This document shows, in pieces, positions 38,066-45,925 of a DNA stretch of 64,000 nucleotides (position 1 is the first letter of the stretch; every line of letters begins with the position of its first letter). The notes below the pieces were generated by a model. The model was not told where the DNA came from. It saw nothing but the letters and a program-made list of their open reading frames with translations, and did not search any database. The position numbers and the translations under genes are program-made. The stretch is taken from NCBI GenBank assembly GCA_011364925.1, contig RDOA01000011.1, positions 25,478-89,477 of the forward strand. The letters run 5' to 3'. The stretch comes from Promethearchaeota archaeon. GTDB lineage: Archaea; Asgardarchaeota; Lokiarchaeia; Sigyniarchaeales; SOKP01.

Positions 38066-38857
38066 ATGTTCATGGTGAAAAGCTTAGTTCTCTCTGATAA
38101 AATCTACAATGGCTTTATAAAAAGAAATAAAGATGATATTTCGGTTAGATATCTCAAATACTTAAACGAAATGACCCAGAGTTTTTCTAATACAAAGATC
38201 AAAATAAAAAAATTACGCCAATTTGATAATCGTTTTGAGATTCTAATCTCTGGTCCAGAAGAAATCTTCATCTTTAATATGCTCAAGAAAAAAGTAGGAA
38301 CTATTATTGATTTTGATGAAATTGAGATTGGAAAAGTATATAAAGGAGTTATGGGAGATGTAGGGAAGGTAGGGTTCGGAATCTTCGTAGATTGTGGTAT
38401 TCTAAATCCAAAAGTCGATGTATTACTCAATCTTTACGATTTACGCACCCAGTTATGTAAAGCCAGACCTATGTCAATAACGGAAGTAATAAATGCATAC
38501 GATTTTATCGATCAATTTCCTGTATTTGTTAAAGTTACCTCAATTAATAAAGAAAAGAAGCAAATTCAAGGTAAATTAGATCAACAAACCTTAGGTTTAT
38601 ATGAAAAATTAATTGATGAGAATCTTGAAGCAGTTTTTATGAGTGGAGATACAAAAGGTCAATTGAAAAAAGCTATTGTAAAATCGGGACATTCTAGGGA
38701 TGTAGTTTCAATAGATCGATATGGTTTTCTCGAAAACATCGTAATACTACAGGAGAATACGACAGCTCCTGGAATTATTGCAGAAATTGGGAAATACCTT
38801 AAGAACTGCAATTTAAGCGCTATACGCCCCAAAAGAATTAAAATGCTATTTTTATAA
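38066..38857 (+). CDS. DUF2110-like RNA-binding protein
   Basis: 263 residues. It resembles the archaeal DUF2110 family, which has an S1-like central region: here IGKVYKGVMGDVGKVGFGIFVDCG followed by VDVLLNLYDLRTQL and FVKVTSINKEKKQIQGKL (S1-type strands). The C-terminus ends in a short conserved-looking block, IRPKRIKML. Function unknown; RNA binding is inferred from the S1 resemblance. Alternative ATG at 38072. Confidence 0.65.
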   Translation: MFMVKSLVLSDKIYNGFIKRNKDDISVRYLKYLNEMTQSFSNTKIKIKKLRQFDNRFEILISGPEEIFIFNMLKKKVGTIIDFDEIEIGKVYKGVMGDVGKVGFGIFVDCGILNPKVDVLLNLYDLRTQLCKARPMSITEVINAYDFIDQFPVFVKVTSINKEKKQIQGKLDQQTLGLYEKLIDENLEAVFMSGDTKGQLKKAIVKSGHSRDVVSIDRYGFLENIVILQENTTAPGIIAEIGKYLKNCNLSAIRPKRIKMLFL

Positions 38858-38910
38858 AGATAGAGTATGGTGGGCCCAGGGAGGTTTGAACTCCCGACCT
38901 TCTCGGTGTA

Positions 38911-38940
38911 TTCTCGGATATGAATAAATCATAACATATT
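38911..38940 (-). other. tRNA-Val(UAC) intron 2 (33/34)
   Basis: 30-nt intron whose 3' end copies the anticodon-stem strand CGAGA, so TCTCG can pair either with the intron copy (precursor) or with the exon copy (mature). Central helix CTCG/CGAG, 3-nt bulges CTA and AAT, inner helix ATATG/CATAT with one unpaired C. Confidence 0.8.
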
Positions 38941-38950
38941 AGCGAGACGT

Positions 38951-38975
38951 ATATTATTCAATCCTAAAATTGAAT
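38951..38975 (-). other. tRNA-Val(UAC) intron 1 (D-arm, 23/24)
   Basis: 25-nt intron. 4-bp central helix GTTA/TAAT (one G-U pair) flanked by two 3-nt bulges, and a 6-bp inner helix TTCAAT/ATTGAA with a 6-nt loop. The junction A is repeated, so a one-base shift would give the same mature RNA. Confidence 0.8.
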
Positions 38976-39134
38976 CATAACCACTAGACCATGGGCCCTT
39001 TTTTTGGGCTATTTAAAATAATTATTTTACATTTAATTAATTTTTTAATTAGTACAATTGCTTTAAGACTTTTTCAGTATAAAAATTACAAAATTCATTC
39101 TCGATTTTAAAGTATTATCTTATTAAATAAAAAG

Positions 39135-39236
39135 CGCAATCGGAGGGATTTGAACCCTCGCATCCGTTGGACACCGGATTAGCAATCCGGCGCTTTTGGC
39201 ACGCTCAAGCGTTCTACCAAGCTAAGCGACGATTGC
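39135..39236 (-). tRNA. tRNA-Ser(GCU) with one intron
   Basis: Class II tRNA. Acceptor GCAATCG/CGATTGC, discriminator G, no encoded CCA. Anticodon arm CCGGA-TTGCTAA-TCCGG (anticodon GCT), 14-nt variable arm with TCC/GGA stem, T arm GAGGG-TTCAAAT-CCCTC. Removing a 19-nt intron (39195-39213) restores the D arm GCTT-AGCTTGGTA-GAGC. Mature length 83 nt. The intron has a clear bulge-helix-bulge (TGGT/ACCG-type central helix with one G-U, inner helix ACGC/GCGT). Confidence 0.88.
39195..39213 (-). other. tRNA-Ser(GCU) intron (D-arm, 22/23)
   Basis: 19 nt. Central helix TGGT/GCCA, bulges AG|A and AA|A, inner helix ACGC/GCGT closing a TTGA loop. Almost the same place in the D arm as intron 1 of tRNA-Val(UAC). 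Confidence 0.8.
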
Positions 39237-39270
39237 TTGTTCTTGAATTGATCTTCAAGTGCTATATTCT

Positions 39271-39280
39271 GTATATAAAA
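39271..39280 (-). promoter_or_regulatory. Probable TATA box for tRNA-Ser(GCU)
   Basis: On the minus strand TTTTATATAC lies 35-44 nt upstream of the tRNA 5' end, a usual distance for an archaeal tRNA promoter with a short 5' leader. Confidence 0.45.
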
Positions 39281-39508
39281 ATTTAAAATTTTAATACTTT
39301 TTCATTGAAGTGAACAATCCAAATTAAAGAAAAAAGAATCGAAAAATTACTATCTTTCTCTGTATGTAACTTCGAATCTGGGCTGATATTTTTTGTTTTA
39401 ATAAATAATAGTTTTGAGGTTAAAATCAAAATAATACCAGAAAACTCTATAGGGTACGTATATTAACCTATTTATAATCAAGTGTCCATAAATAACCTGG
39501 ATTAAATG

Positions 39509-39991
39509 CTATTCTTGGATAATTTCAAAAACCATTTTCTCAATTAAAGGTTTCTTTGTGTAGCGCTTATCGTAATACCAACCCACTAAATGACCCTCTA
39601 AATCTTTTTCAGGTATATTCGGAATTATAATGATCATTACTCCATTTGAAAGATATTTCAATATTCTTTTATCAATTTGGTGCAATTTATCGTTCCCTGA
39701 TGGATGAGTGTGTGCTTGCCATACGATATCAACTCCAAGTTCTTGTTTAAACTTCCGCATATTATAGATCTTCGACTTCTTATATCGCATCCAACTCCTT
39801 GGTTTTACATGAGATTTAGATTTTCTTAAATCTGGATTGATGATAAACTTATTAACAATTCCGAAGTTTTCTTTACGATCTGCAAAAATCCAGTAGTGTT
39901 CTATATTTGGATAAACCTCTGCAGCTTTCTGAGTTATTTCTTTAAATATTCGATCTGGTATTAAATACCTAAAATTTTTTGCCCCATTCAT
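39509..39991 (-). CDS. JAB/MPN (JAMM) domain protein
   Basis: 160 residues. The metal motif AHTHPSGNDKLHQIDKR matches JAMM (HxHx7Sx2D) except that the serine position is His. The fold preceding it (VYPNIEHYWIFADR, then FIINPDL) is compatible with an MPN core. JAMM proteins remove ubiquitin-like modifiers; Asgard genomes are known to carry such proteins. Whether this one is active is uncertain because of the Ser to His change. No ubiquitin or E1/E2 genes are adjacent. Confidence 0.65.
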   Translation of the reverse strand: MNGAKNFRYLIPDRIFKEITQKAAEVYPNIEHYWIFADRKENFGIVNKFIINPDLRKSKSHVKPRSWMRYKKSKIYNMRKFKQELGVDIVWQAHTHPSGNDKLHQIDKRILKYLSNGVMIIIIPNIPEKDLEGHLVGWYYDKRYTKKPLIEKMVFEIIQE

Positions 39992-40161
39992 TTTTACATT
40001 AGCTCAATTACGAGTCAATGAAACATAAAATTTATATTTTTCTTATATATATCGTCCTAAGGTACGAAATATAAGAGAAAAATAAAAAAAAATTTATTTT
40101 ATTAAAAATAATCTACTTTAATACTTAGATCGCATTTTAAAAAAATAATAAACATTAATAG

Positions 40162-40262
40162 GCACCTGTAGCCTAGTGGTAAGACGCTGGCCTTGAGTGC
40201 GTATTATTATCAAGTAAGCCAGTGCGCGTAAGCGCTCGGGGGTTCAAATCCCTCCAGGTGCG
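40162..40262 (+). tRNA. tRNA-Ser(UGA) with canonical intron
   Basis: Class II tRNA. Acceptor GCACCTG/CAGGTGC, discriminator G. Anticodon stem CTGGC/GCCAG, loop CTTGAG|A with anticodon TGA, variable arm GCGC-GTAA-GCGC, T arm GGGGG-TTCAAAT-CCCTC. A 19-nt intron (40198-40216) is at the canonical 37/38 site, with central helix CTTG/CAAG and bulges AG|T and TA|A. Mature length 82 nt. The D stem has one C-A mismatch (11-24). Confidence 0.88.
40198..40216 (+). other. tRNA-Ser(UGA) intron (37/38)
   Basis: 19-nt intron in the canonical anticodon-loop site. Textbook bulge-helix-bulge; the inner loop is AT-rich with little structure. Confidence 0.82.
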
Positions 40263-40287
40263 TTTTAAAATGTGAATCATGTAGAAT

Positions 40288-40391
40288 GGGCTATTAGCGC
40301 AGTCAGGTAGCGCATCCGGCTCTTAACCGGCAGGTCGGGGGTTCGATACACTTAATCAGAGTCGTTGAGTGCGGAATTCCCTCATAGCCCG
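40288..40391 (+). tRNA. tRNA-Lys(CUU) with T-loop intron
   Basis: Acceptor GGGCTAT/ATAGCCC, discriminator G, D arm GCGC-AGTCAGGTA-GCGC, anticodon loop CTCTTAA (anticodon CTT), variable loop AGGTC. The T loop is interrupted: TTCGAT, then a 30-nt intron (40348-40377), then T. Splicing gives TTCGATT closed by GGGGG/CCCTC. Mature length 74 nt. The bulge-helix-bulge has central helix TTCG/CGGA and bulges AT|A and AT|T; the inner helix CACTTAA/TTGAGTG is 7 bp. Confidence 0.87.
40348..40377 (+). other. tRNA-Lys(CUU) intron (T-loop, 59/60)
   Basis: 30 nt. Non-canonical site within the T loop. Inner 7-bp helix (one G-U) with a 9-nt loop. Confidence 0.82.
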
Positions 40392-40431
40392 TTAAATTCT
40401 TCTTTTTCCAGTCTTTCAGTTTAATAAAAAG

Positions 40432-41376
40432 TTATTTTAAATACTGAAAAATAACTTCAAAATCTGAAAAATCGAATGGTTTTAAGATATATCCATCAGC
40501 ATGGCTATCCTTTAAATTTTTTTCTACTTCCGAGCCAGGGATCGCTGTTAACAAATAAACTGCAATTTTATGAAGGTCTTTGTTTGCTTTAATCTGTTTA
40601 CAGATTTCATAACCACTATAATCAGGTAGTATAATATCTAACAGAATAAGTTTTGGTGGATTATTTGCTACTTCTTCTAAACCTTTAGAACCGCTTATTA
40701 CTCCTTTGCAGGTATACCCTTTGCTTTCGAAATAACTCGTGAGTAAACGAATAGTCGCTAAATCGTCTTCGATGAGTAATATATCGTATTGAGTAGTCTC
40801 CGTCTTTATATTATCAAGAATATTTATTATTTTTTTTTCTAACAGCAAGGACTGGTTAAAAATATTCTGGATGGTGGTAAAAACTTCCTCTTCTATCTCA
40901 TCTTTATAATTTTCAATTAGAAGTTGGGAAAACCCTTTAATTGATGTCAATGGTTCCTTCAAAGCATGGGATATGCTAGTTAGAGTCTGATCGTCTAGTT
41001 TTTGCATATCATCGTTAATATTCCTAGATTTCTGTTTTATAAAGTAATTCACACTTTCTCTTATGAGTTTTGAGATCGTATTGTAATCATCTTTATGGGC
41101 ATTAATAAATTCACTCCATTCTTCTTTCGTATCGTCTGAAACATATAAGGAAATCCGTTCCTTCTCTCTATCGTAAATCTTTTCTCCGCGTAACCAATTT
41201 AAAAAACCAGTTGTGACATTCTCTCTCCATATGGCGAATTTGCCAGTTTCTTCACGGTATTGCTCCATGAGTTTTTTTGCCATCTCACTCTCCAAATCTA
41301 GATTTTCAATTTCTTCTTCTGAGAGTTTTGGTAATGAATTGTTGTCTTTTTCGTTTGAATTAGTGATCTTTAACAC
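40432..41376 (-). CDS. RHH-HisKA-REC signalling protein, copy 2
   Basis: 314 residues. N-terminal conserved segment (PKLSEEEIENLDLESE), then a ribbon-helix-helix-like block RISLYVSDDTKEEW...TISKLIRESVNYFI (about 75-115), then a HisKA-type helix SHALKEPLTSIKGFSQLL (H-box with a histidine near residue 136). No HATPase domain follows. The C-terminal receiver domain has LIEDDLATIRLL, LLDIILPDYSGYE, TA and ILKPFDF with all key residues. It may receive phosphate from a separate kinase. A tandem paralogue is at 41543. Confidence 0.85.
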   Translation of the reverse strand: MLKITNSNEKDNNSLPKLSEEEIENLDLESEMAKKLMEQYREETGKFAIWRENVTTGFLNWLRGEKIYDREKERISLYVSDDTKEEWSEFINAHKDDYNTISKLIRESVNYFIKQKSRNINDDMQKLDDQTLTSISHALKEPLTSIKGFSQLLIENYKDEIEEEVFTTIQNIFNQSLLLEKKIINILDNIKTETTQYDILLIEDDLATIRLLTSYFESKGYTCKGVISGSKGLEEVANNPPKLILLDIILPDYSGYEICKQIKANKDLHKIAVYLLTAIPGSEVEKNLKDSHADGYILKPFDFSDFEVIFQYLK

Positions 41377-41542
41377 CTTTCGTTATTTGTACTACTGCTT
41401 TAATTCAAATTGTGATTGATATCTTCGAAATTTCATGTATAAATAATAAATGTCAATATAAATAATTTTACACAAAAAATAAATCTATTTATTATAAATT
41501 TTCAAAACCAAAAAATTTTGAACGCAATTTTAGTTTTTGTTA

Positions 41543-42514
41543 CTATTTTGCTTTACCATTTAAAATTTTAAAAATTATGTCAAAATCAGAAAAATTAAAA
41601 GGTTTCAGTATAAAGCCGTCTGCCTGTGAATTCTTTAAATGTTTTTTTACTTCTGATGCAGATATCGCTGTAAGGAAGAATACTGGAATTTTCTTAAAAG
41701 TATTATCTGTTTTTATAGTCTGACAAATATCGTAACCACTTATATCTGGTAATATTATATCTAATAATATAACTTTCGGAATAGTTCGACGTAATTCTTC
41801 TAAGCCTTTTGATCCGCTAACTACTCCCTTACAAATAAATTCTTTACTTTCAAAATAACTAGTAATAAGTCGAATCGTTGCTAAATCGTCTTCAATCAAC
41901 AAGATGTCATATGGTGTAGTGTAAGGCTTAATATTATCTAAAAAATTCTTTATAATGCTCTCCAGTAAATTACTCTGATCAAAAATATTCTTAATGGTCT
42001 CTTCTACATGATTGCTTAACTTACCACGATATTCTTCGCTTTCAAGTAAGAGTTGAGAATATCCTTTAATTGATGTTAAAGGTTCCTTTAAAGCGTGAGA
42101 GATATTAGAGATAGTCGTTGGGTTTAACTTTGATAACTCGCTTGAAACTCTGCCCGAATCTTCTATAAATGTGGTTACGCTTTGCCTTATTAATTCAGAA
42201 AATGTTGGGAACTCTTCCTTGTTCACATTTATAAAATTTTGCCAATCGTTTTTTACATCATCAGCAACATATAATGATATTCTTTCCTTGTCTCTCGTAT
42301 ACACTTTTTCTCCTTTTAACCACCTGATAAAACTTTCCGTTACCATCCCTCTCCAAATCGGGTATTTAGTAGTTTCTGCCTTGTATTCTTCCATTAAATG
42401 TTTAGCCTTCTCGCTATCAAGGTCAAGATTTTCGATCTCCTCTTCGCTTAATATGGGTCTTTCCTCTTTTTTCCCCTTTTGGGAATCCTGGTTACTTTCT
42501 TCGGACCTAGTCAT
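41543..42514 (-). CDS. RHH-HisKA-REC signalling protein, copy 1
   Basis: 323 residues with the same layout as the gene at 40432: PILSEEEIENLDLDSEKAK, RHH-like RISLYVADDVKNDW...FSELIRQSVTTFI, H-box ISHALKEPLTSIKGYSQLL, and a REC domain with LIEDDLATIRLI, LLDIILPDISGYD and ILKPFNF. No ATPase domain. The two differ mainly in the linkers, so they arose by an old tandem duplication. The products could form heterodimers through the HisKA helices. A DNA-binding role for the RHH-like block is inferred only from pattern. Confidence 0.85.
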   Translation of the reverse strand: MTRSEESNQDSQKGKKEERPILSEEEIENLDLDSEKAKHLMEEYKAETTKYPIWRGMVTESFIRWLKGEKVYTRDKERISLYVADDVKNDWQNFINVNKEEFPTFSELIRQSVTTFIEDSGRVSSELSKLNPTTISNISHALKEPLTSIKGYSQLLLESEEYRGKLSNHVEETIKNIFDQSNLLESIIKNFLDNIKPYTTPYDILLIEDDLATIRLITSYFESKEFICKGVVSGSKGLEELRRTIPKVILLDIILPDISGYDICQTIKTDNTFKKIPVFFLTAISASEVKKHLKNSQADGFILKPFNFSDFDIIFKILNGKAK

Positions 42515-43128
42515 CTTTTCATCTGATTTAACTCATACTTGTAAGATTTACCTTCAACCTTAACAAAGGAATTACAACGATTTTTAGTGCAAAAAATTAG
42601 TGAAAAAAGTATTATTTAAGATTATGGAAAAAGAAAATGATGTCTCAATTACTCGTTTCTCGTTTCGAGATAAAGCCGAATAGAGTCATGATCTCTCTTA
42701 AATAAAAAAAGGGATTTTTGATTATGTAATAGAAGTCGAATCAACAATCCTAACCATCTATATTGATCGGGGAAACATGGTTCTCAGAATATATATCTGG
42801 ATAATACAATATCAATTTTTTAAAGAAAATTGAGCAGTTTATATTGAAAAATATATATTTACATGTTACTGATATTTTTAATTCCAAAAAATAAATTAGT
42901 TATCTAACAATTCATATTCATTTTTGTCGTGTGAAAAAAAATACAATAATACTTTGTACAAATGGTAAAAAAAATGAAAATGATCGTAATATTTAAATAG
43001 GTGTGTGTAATTAATTTTATTATGTCGAGTTTGTGTGCGCAAAATTTTTAATTTTTGATTTCAAATTTTTCAAATTACAAATGCGACAAAAATTTTTTTG
43101 ATAATAATAAGGGAAGTGGTATAATAAC
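42515..43128. other. 613-nt AT-rich intergenic region before TFB
   Basis: No convincing open reading frame, tRNA or repeat was found. It separates the divergent signalling gene and TFB. Two TATA-like stretches face TFB: ATATATATTT near 42850 and ATTTAAATA at 42991-42999. The second would give a leader of about 110 nt. A GGAAGTGGT site lies just before the TFB ATG. Confidence 0.5.
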
Positions 43129-44016
43129 ATGGTCGTTGAAATAGATATTACATCAAATTTATGTCCCGAATGTGGAGGACCTACTGTTAGTATTCAGGAA
43201 AGGGGAGAAACAGTCTGTCAGCAATGTGGATTAGTAGTTGGTGAGAGAGGTCTAGATGTCACTCACAGTGGAATACGAGCATATTCAAAACACGAAAAAG
43301 ATAGAAAAGAACGAACAGGGTCTCCAATGTCTATCTTAATGCCCGATATTGGTCTAAGCACTGTGATCGACAGAACAAAAATCAAGAATCCTGACTTAAG
43401 ACGCGCTGCGAAATGGAATACTCATTTATCCTGGGAAAAAAGGAATATGTTAATGGCTATTACCGAATTAAAAAGAATAGGTGGAAATTTAAATTTTCCT
43501 GAAAGAGTGAAAAAATCTGCGGTGCGATTATACAAAGAAGTTTTTAAAAGACAGCTTTTAAGGGGTAGGTCTATTAATGGAATGGTGGCTGCTTGTGCGT
43601 ATTACGCATGCAAGGATGAAAAAGTTCCTATAACACTCCAAGAAATTTTAGAAGAAGCATCTATTAACGACAATATCGTAAAGAAATGTTACAAAATCTT
43701 AGTTCGTGAACTTAATTTAAAAATCTCGCATATCGATCCTGTTACACTAATTCCACGTTATTGTGCTGATTTAAATTTAGGAATCGAAGTAGAAAAAGAA
43801 GCTATGAGAGTACTTCACAATTTTATTGTAAGGACTTCTATATCTGGAAAGGATCCTAAAGGATTATGTGCTGGTGCAATATATCTCGTGTCTAAATTAA
43901 GAAATGTAAAAGTATCACAGAAGGACATTTCTCATATAATAGGCGTAACAGAAGTCACGCTACGCTCTAGATATAAAGAGCTACTTAAGAACATCAGTTT
44001 AAATTTTAACGCCTAA
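43129..44016 (+). CDS. tfb: Transcription initiation factor TFB
   Basis: 295 residues. N-terminal zinc ribbon CPEC (12-15) and CQQC (30-33), B-finger region, then two cyclin-like repeats (NMLMAITELKRIGGNLNFP... and AMRVLHNFIVRTSISG...), ending in a helix-turn-helix (VSQKDISHIIGVTEVTLRSRYKEL, recognised by its parts). It recruits RNA polymerase to TBP-bound promoters. Organisms often have several TFB genes; this one looks complete. Confidence 0.96.
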   Translation: MVVEIDITSNLCPECGGPTVSIQERGETVCQQCGLVVGERGLDVTHSGIRAYSKHEKDRKERTGSPMSILMPDIGLSTVIDRTKIKNPDLRRAAKWNTHLSWEKRNMLMAITELKRIGGNLNFPERVKKSAVRLYKEVFKRQLLRGRSINGMVAACAYYACKDEKVPITLQEILEEASINDNIVKKCYKILVRELNLKISHIDPVTLIPRYCADLNLGIEVEKEAMRVLHNFIVRTSISGKDPKGLCAGAIYLVSKLRNVKVSQKDISHIIGVTEVTLRSRYKELLKNISLNFNA

Positions 44017-44121
44017 TCCCATACTCTTGATAGAGATTATACTTTCAAATTTTTTTGTATTAAGCTTCCTCAATTTAACATTATAAAAATTAGCTTTTAG
44101 TGGGAAATAAGATATTTGATT

Positions 44122-44805
44122 CTAAAGAGCATTAGTGCTCGTTAGAAGAGCCATAATGTAATCAGCTACTTCTTCGATAGAATCAGAAATTGCCTCTAGA
44201 ATGTCAAAAACATTTCCAACAGTGAAGATAGTGAAGAAATTAACGTCGTATTTTACTTCTTGAAGACTTTCCCTCAGCTTTATGTTAAGTAAATCAACCT
44301 CATGCTCGTATTGGTTTATTTTTTTTACATATTCCTTTATATTACTTCTTTCTCCAACTAAATCAATCACAATCTTATCCAAATAATCAACAGCTTTTAC
44401 AGTTGTTTCGATTATCTCTAAGATTAAATTTATCGACTCTTCTTTGCTTTGTTCCCAAAACCTTGTTGGAATAGTTGATATCCTACGAGCGACGCCAGTA
44501 CTGCAATTTGCTACATCATCTAATCTTTTAATTAAATGAGATAAATTTAATCTCGTACTTGGATTTAACTCTCCTTTTGAAACATCTTTTAAGATCTCTC
44601 TTCTTATCTCATCAGCTTCCCCCTCTAAAAGATCCACTCTCTCAAAATTTTCTCGTGCTTTAGAAAGATTTTCTTCCATTAATAGTACTCTCAATCCTTT
44701 CTCAAGTTCTTTAACACATTCTTTATCTATCTGAGCGTGTTTGATTGTTTTTTCCAAAACATTTAATGCAGTTTCTCGTTTTAAAAATTCTATTAATGAA
44801 CCCAT
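44122..44805 (-). CDS. DUF47/PhoU-like phosphate transport accessory protein
   Basis: About 227 residues, all helical, matching the DUF47 family that accompanies Pit transporters: EGEADEIRREILKDVSKGEL and a later YEHEVDLLNIKLRESL. GTG 44814 is rejected because GGAGTGA overlaps it and sits 5 nt before the ATG at 44805. Located downstream of pit with a 69-nt gap. Confidence 0.85.
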   Translation of the reverse strand: MGSLIEFLKRETALNVLEKTIKHAQIDKECVKELEKGLRVLLMEENLSKARENFERVDLLEGEADEIRREILKDVSKGELNPSTRLNLSHLIKRLDDVANCSTGVARRISTIPTRFWEQSKEESINLILEIIETTVKAVDYLDKIVIDLVGERSNIKEYVKKINQYEHEVDLLNIKLRESLQEVKYDVNFFTIFTVGNVFDILEAISDSIEEVADYIMALLTSTNAL

Positions 44806-44874
44806 TATTATCACTCCAAATTCTTTCTCTTCTTTTACTATATATTACTATTACTTTTTGTTTTTTATATTTTT

Positions 44875-45906
44875 TTAAGTTAATCCAAACGAATTGAATC
44901 CGAGATAAATAAATCCTGCAACAATTGCAGCAATCGGAAATGTAAGAATCCAGTACATTGCCATTTTTCCTAAACCTTTATAGTCAATTTCTTTTTTTTG
45001 CGCTAGACTCATACCAATAATACAGAAGACTATAACGTGACTGTGTGATATTGGTAAACTTAATAAAGTCGCAATCATCAAGATTAAGGCTGAACTTAAT
45101 TGTGTGATAAGACCTTCACTTGGTCGAGAATTGATCATTTGGGATGCAAGATTTCTTACAACAAACCTCGCAGCAATATAGATCCCAAAACATGAAGAGA
45201 TACCACAAAAAAAGGCAAATAATAAATATGACTCAAAATTCAAAGAACCATTATCTAACAGGCCATAGAGAATTCCTAATGCCTCACCTGAATTAGCACC
45301 TACCCATATCTCAGCAAAAATGACTGCTACTAATAGGAACCATTTAAAGTATTTCTCAGATCGCTCGATTTGATTCAATCCCTTTAAGCGAGAAAGATAA
45401 GTCTTTGCAAGTATCCTAAACAGAGAAAAAGTAATTATCAAACCAAAAGCAGGCGATAAAAACCAACCAAGGATAACATTGTTCAATTTTGCCCAATTAA
45501 ATGCTGTAGCAGGATTTACAACGCCTTGCGTAAAGGAATATACGAATACAACTCCCACAATGCTTCCAACAAGAGAATGTGTGCTGCTTAGAGGGATTCC
45601 CGCGAAGCTACCAATTATTAACCAAAGAATACTGCTTATTAGAACTGTTAACAACATAAAATCTGTATAAACTAACGCTTCCCCCAATAAATCAGCACCA
45701 ACGGTTTTTGCTACAAACGCGAAACTAAAAGAAAACATTCCTGCCCCAACAGCTATACCACCAATTAGTAATGCCAAACTAAATTTAAGTACTCCCGCTC
45801 CGACTAAGGTAGATAATGTTTCATCATTTGCTCCAATCGAAAATGCGAGGGCTATTGCCAAAATAATTAAGACAATTACTAAAATTGATAGTGTGTTGAC
45901 TGCCAT
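44875..45906 (-). CDS. pit: PiT-family inorganic phosphate transporter
   Basis: 343 residues, about 10 membrane helices in an inverted repeat. The paired signature motifs are IGANDETLSTLVGAGVL near residue 25 and GANSGEALGILYGLL in the second half; PLSSTHSLVGSIVG and PISHSHVIVF are the matching re-entrant segments. It imports phosphate with H+ or Na+. PhoU-like genes flank it on both sides. Confidence 0.92.
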   Translation of the reverse strand: MAVNTLSILVIVLIILAIALAFSIGANDETLSTLVGAGVLKFSLALLIGGIAVGAGMFSFSFAFVAKTVGADLLGEALVYTDFMLLTVLISSILWLIIGSFAGIPLSSTHSLVGSIVGVVFVYSFTQGVVNPATAFNWAKLNNVILGWFLSPAFGLIITFSLFRILAKTYLSRLKGLNQIERSEKYFKWFLLVAVIFAEIWVGANSGEALGILYGLLDNGSLNFESYLLFAFFCGISSCFGIYIAARFVVRNLASQMINSRPSEGLITQLSSALILMIATLLSLPISHSHVIVFCIIGMSLAQKKEIDYKGLGKMAMYWILTFPIAAIVAGFIYLGFNSFGLT

Positions 45907-45925
45907 TTCGGATCGAATATTAGTT

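Larger units (their letters stand above)
38868..38998 (-). tRNA. tRNA-Val(UAC) with two introns
   Basis: Acceptor GGGCCCA pairs with TGGGCCC; discriminator A is followed by an encoded CCA. Joining the exons gives D stem GTCT/TGAC, anticodon stem TCTCG/CGAGA, loop CTTACAC (anticodon TAC), variable loop AGGTC and T arm GGGAG-TTCAAAC-CTCCC. The mature length is 73 nt plus CCA. Intron 1 (38951-38975, 25 nt) lies at 23/24 in the D arm; intron 2 (38911-38940, 30 nt) at 33/34, just before the anticodon. Both have a bulge-helix-bulge: central helices GTTA/TAAT and CTCG/CGAG, bulges TG|A and AT|A, CT|A and AA|T (bars mark the cuts). Confidence 0.88.

Noticed and set aside
40432..42514. Classical sensor histidine kinases
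   Set aside because: Only the H-box helix is present; the space between it and the receiver domain is far too short for an ATP-binding domain.
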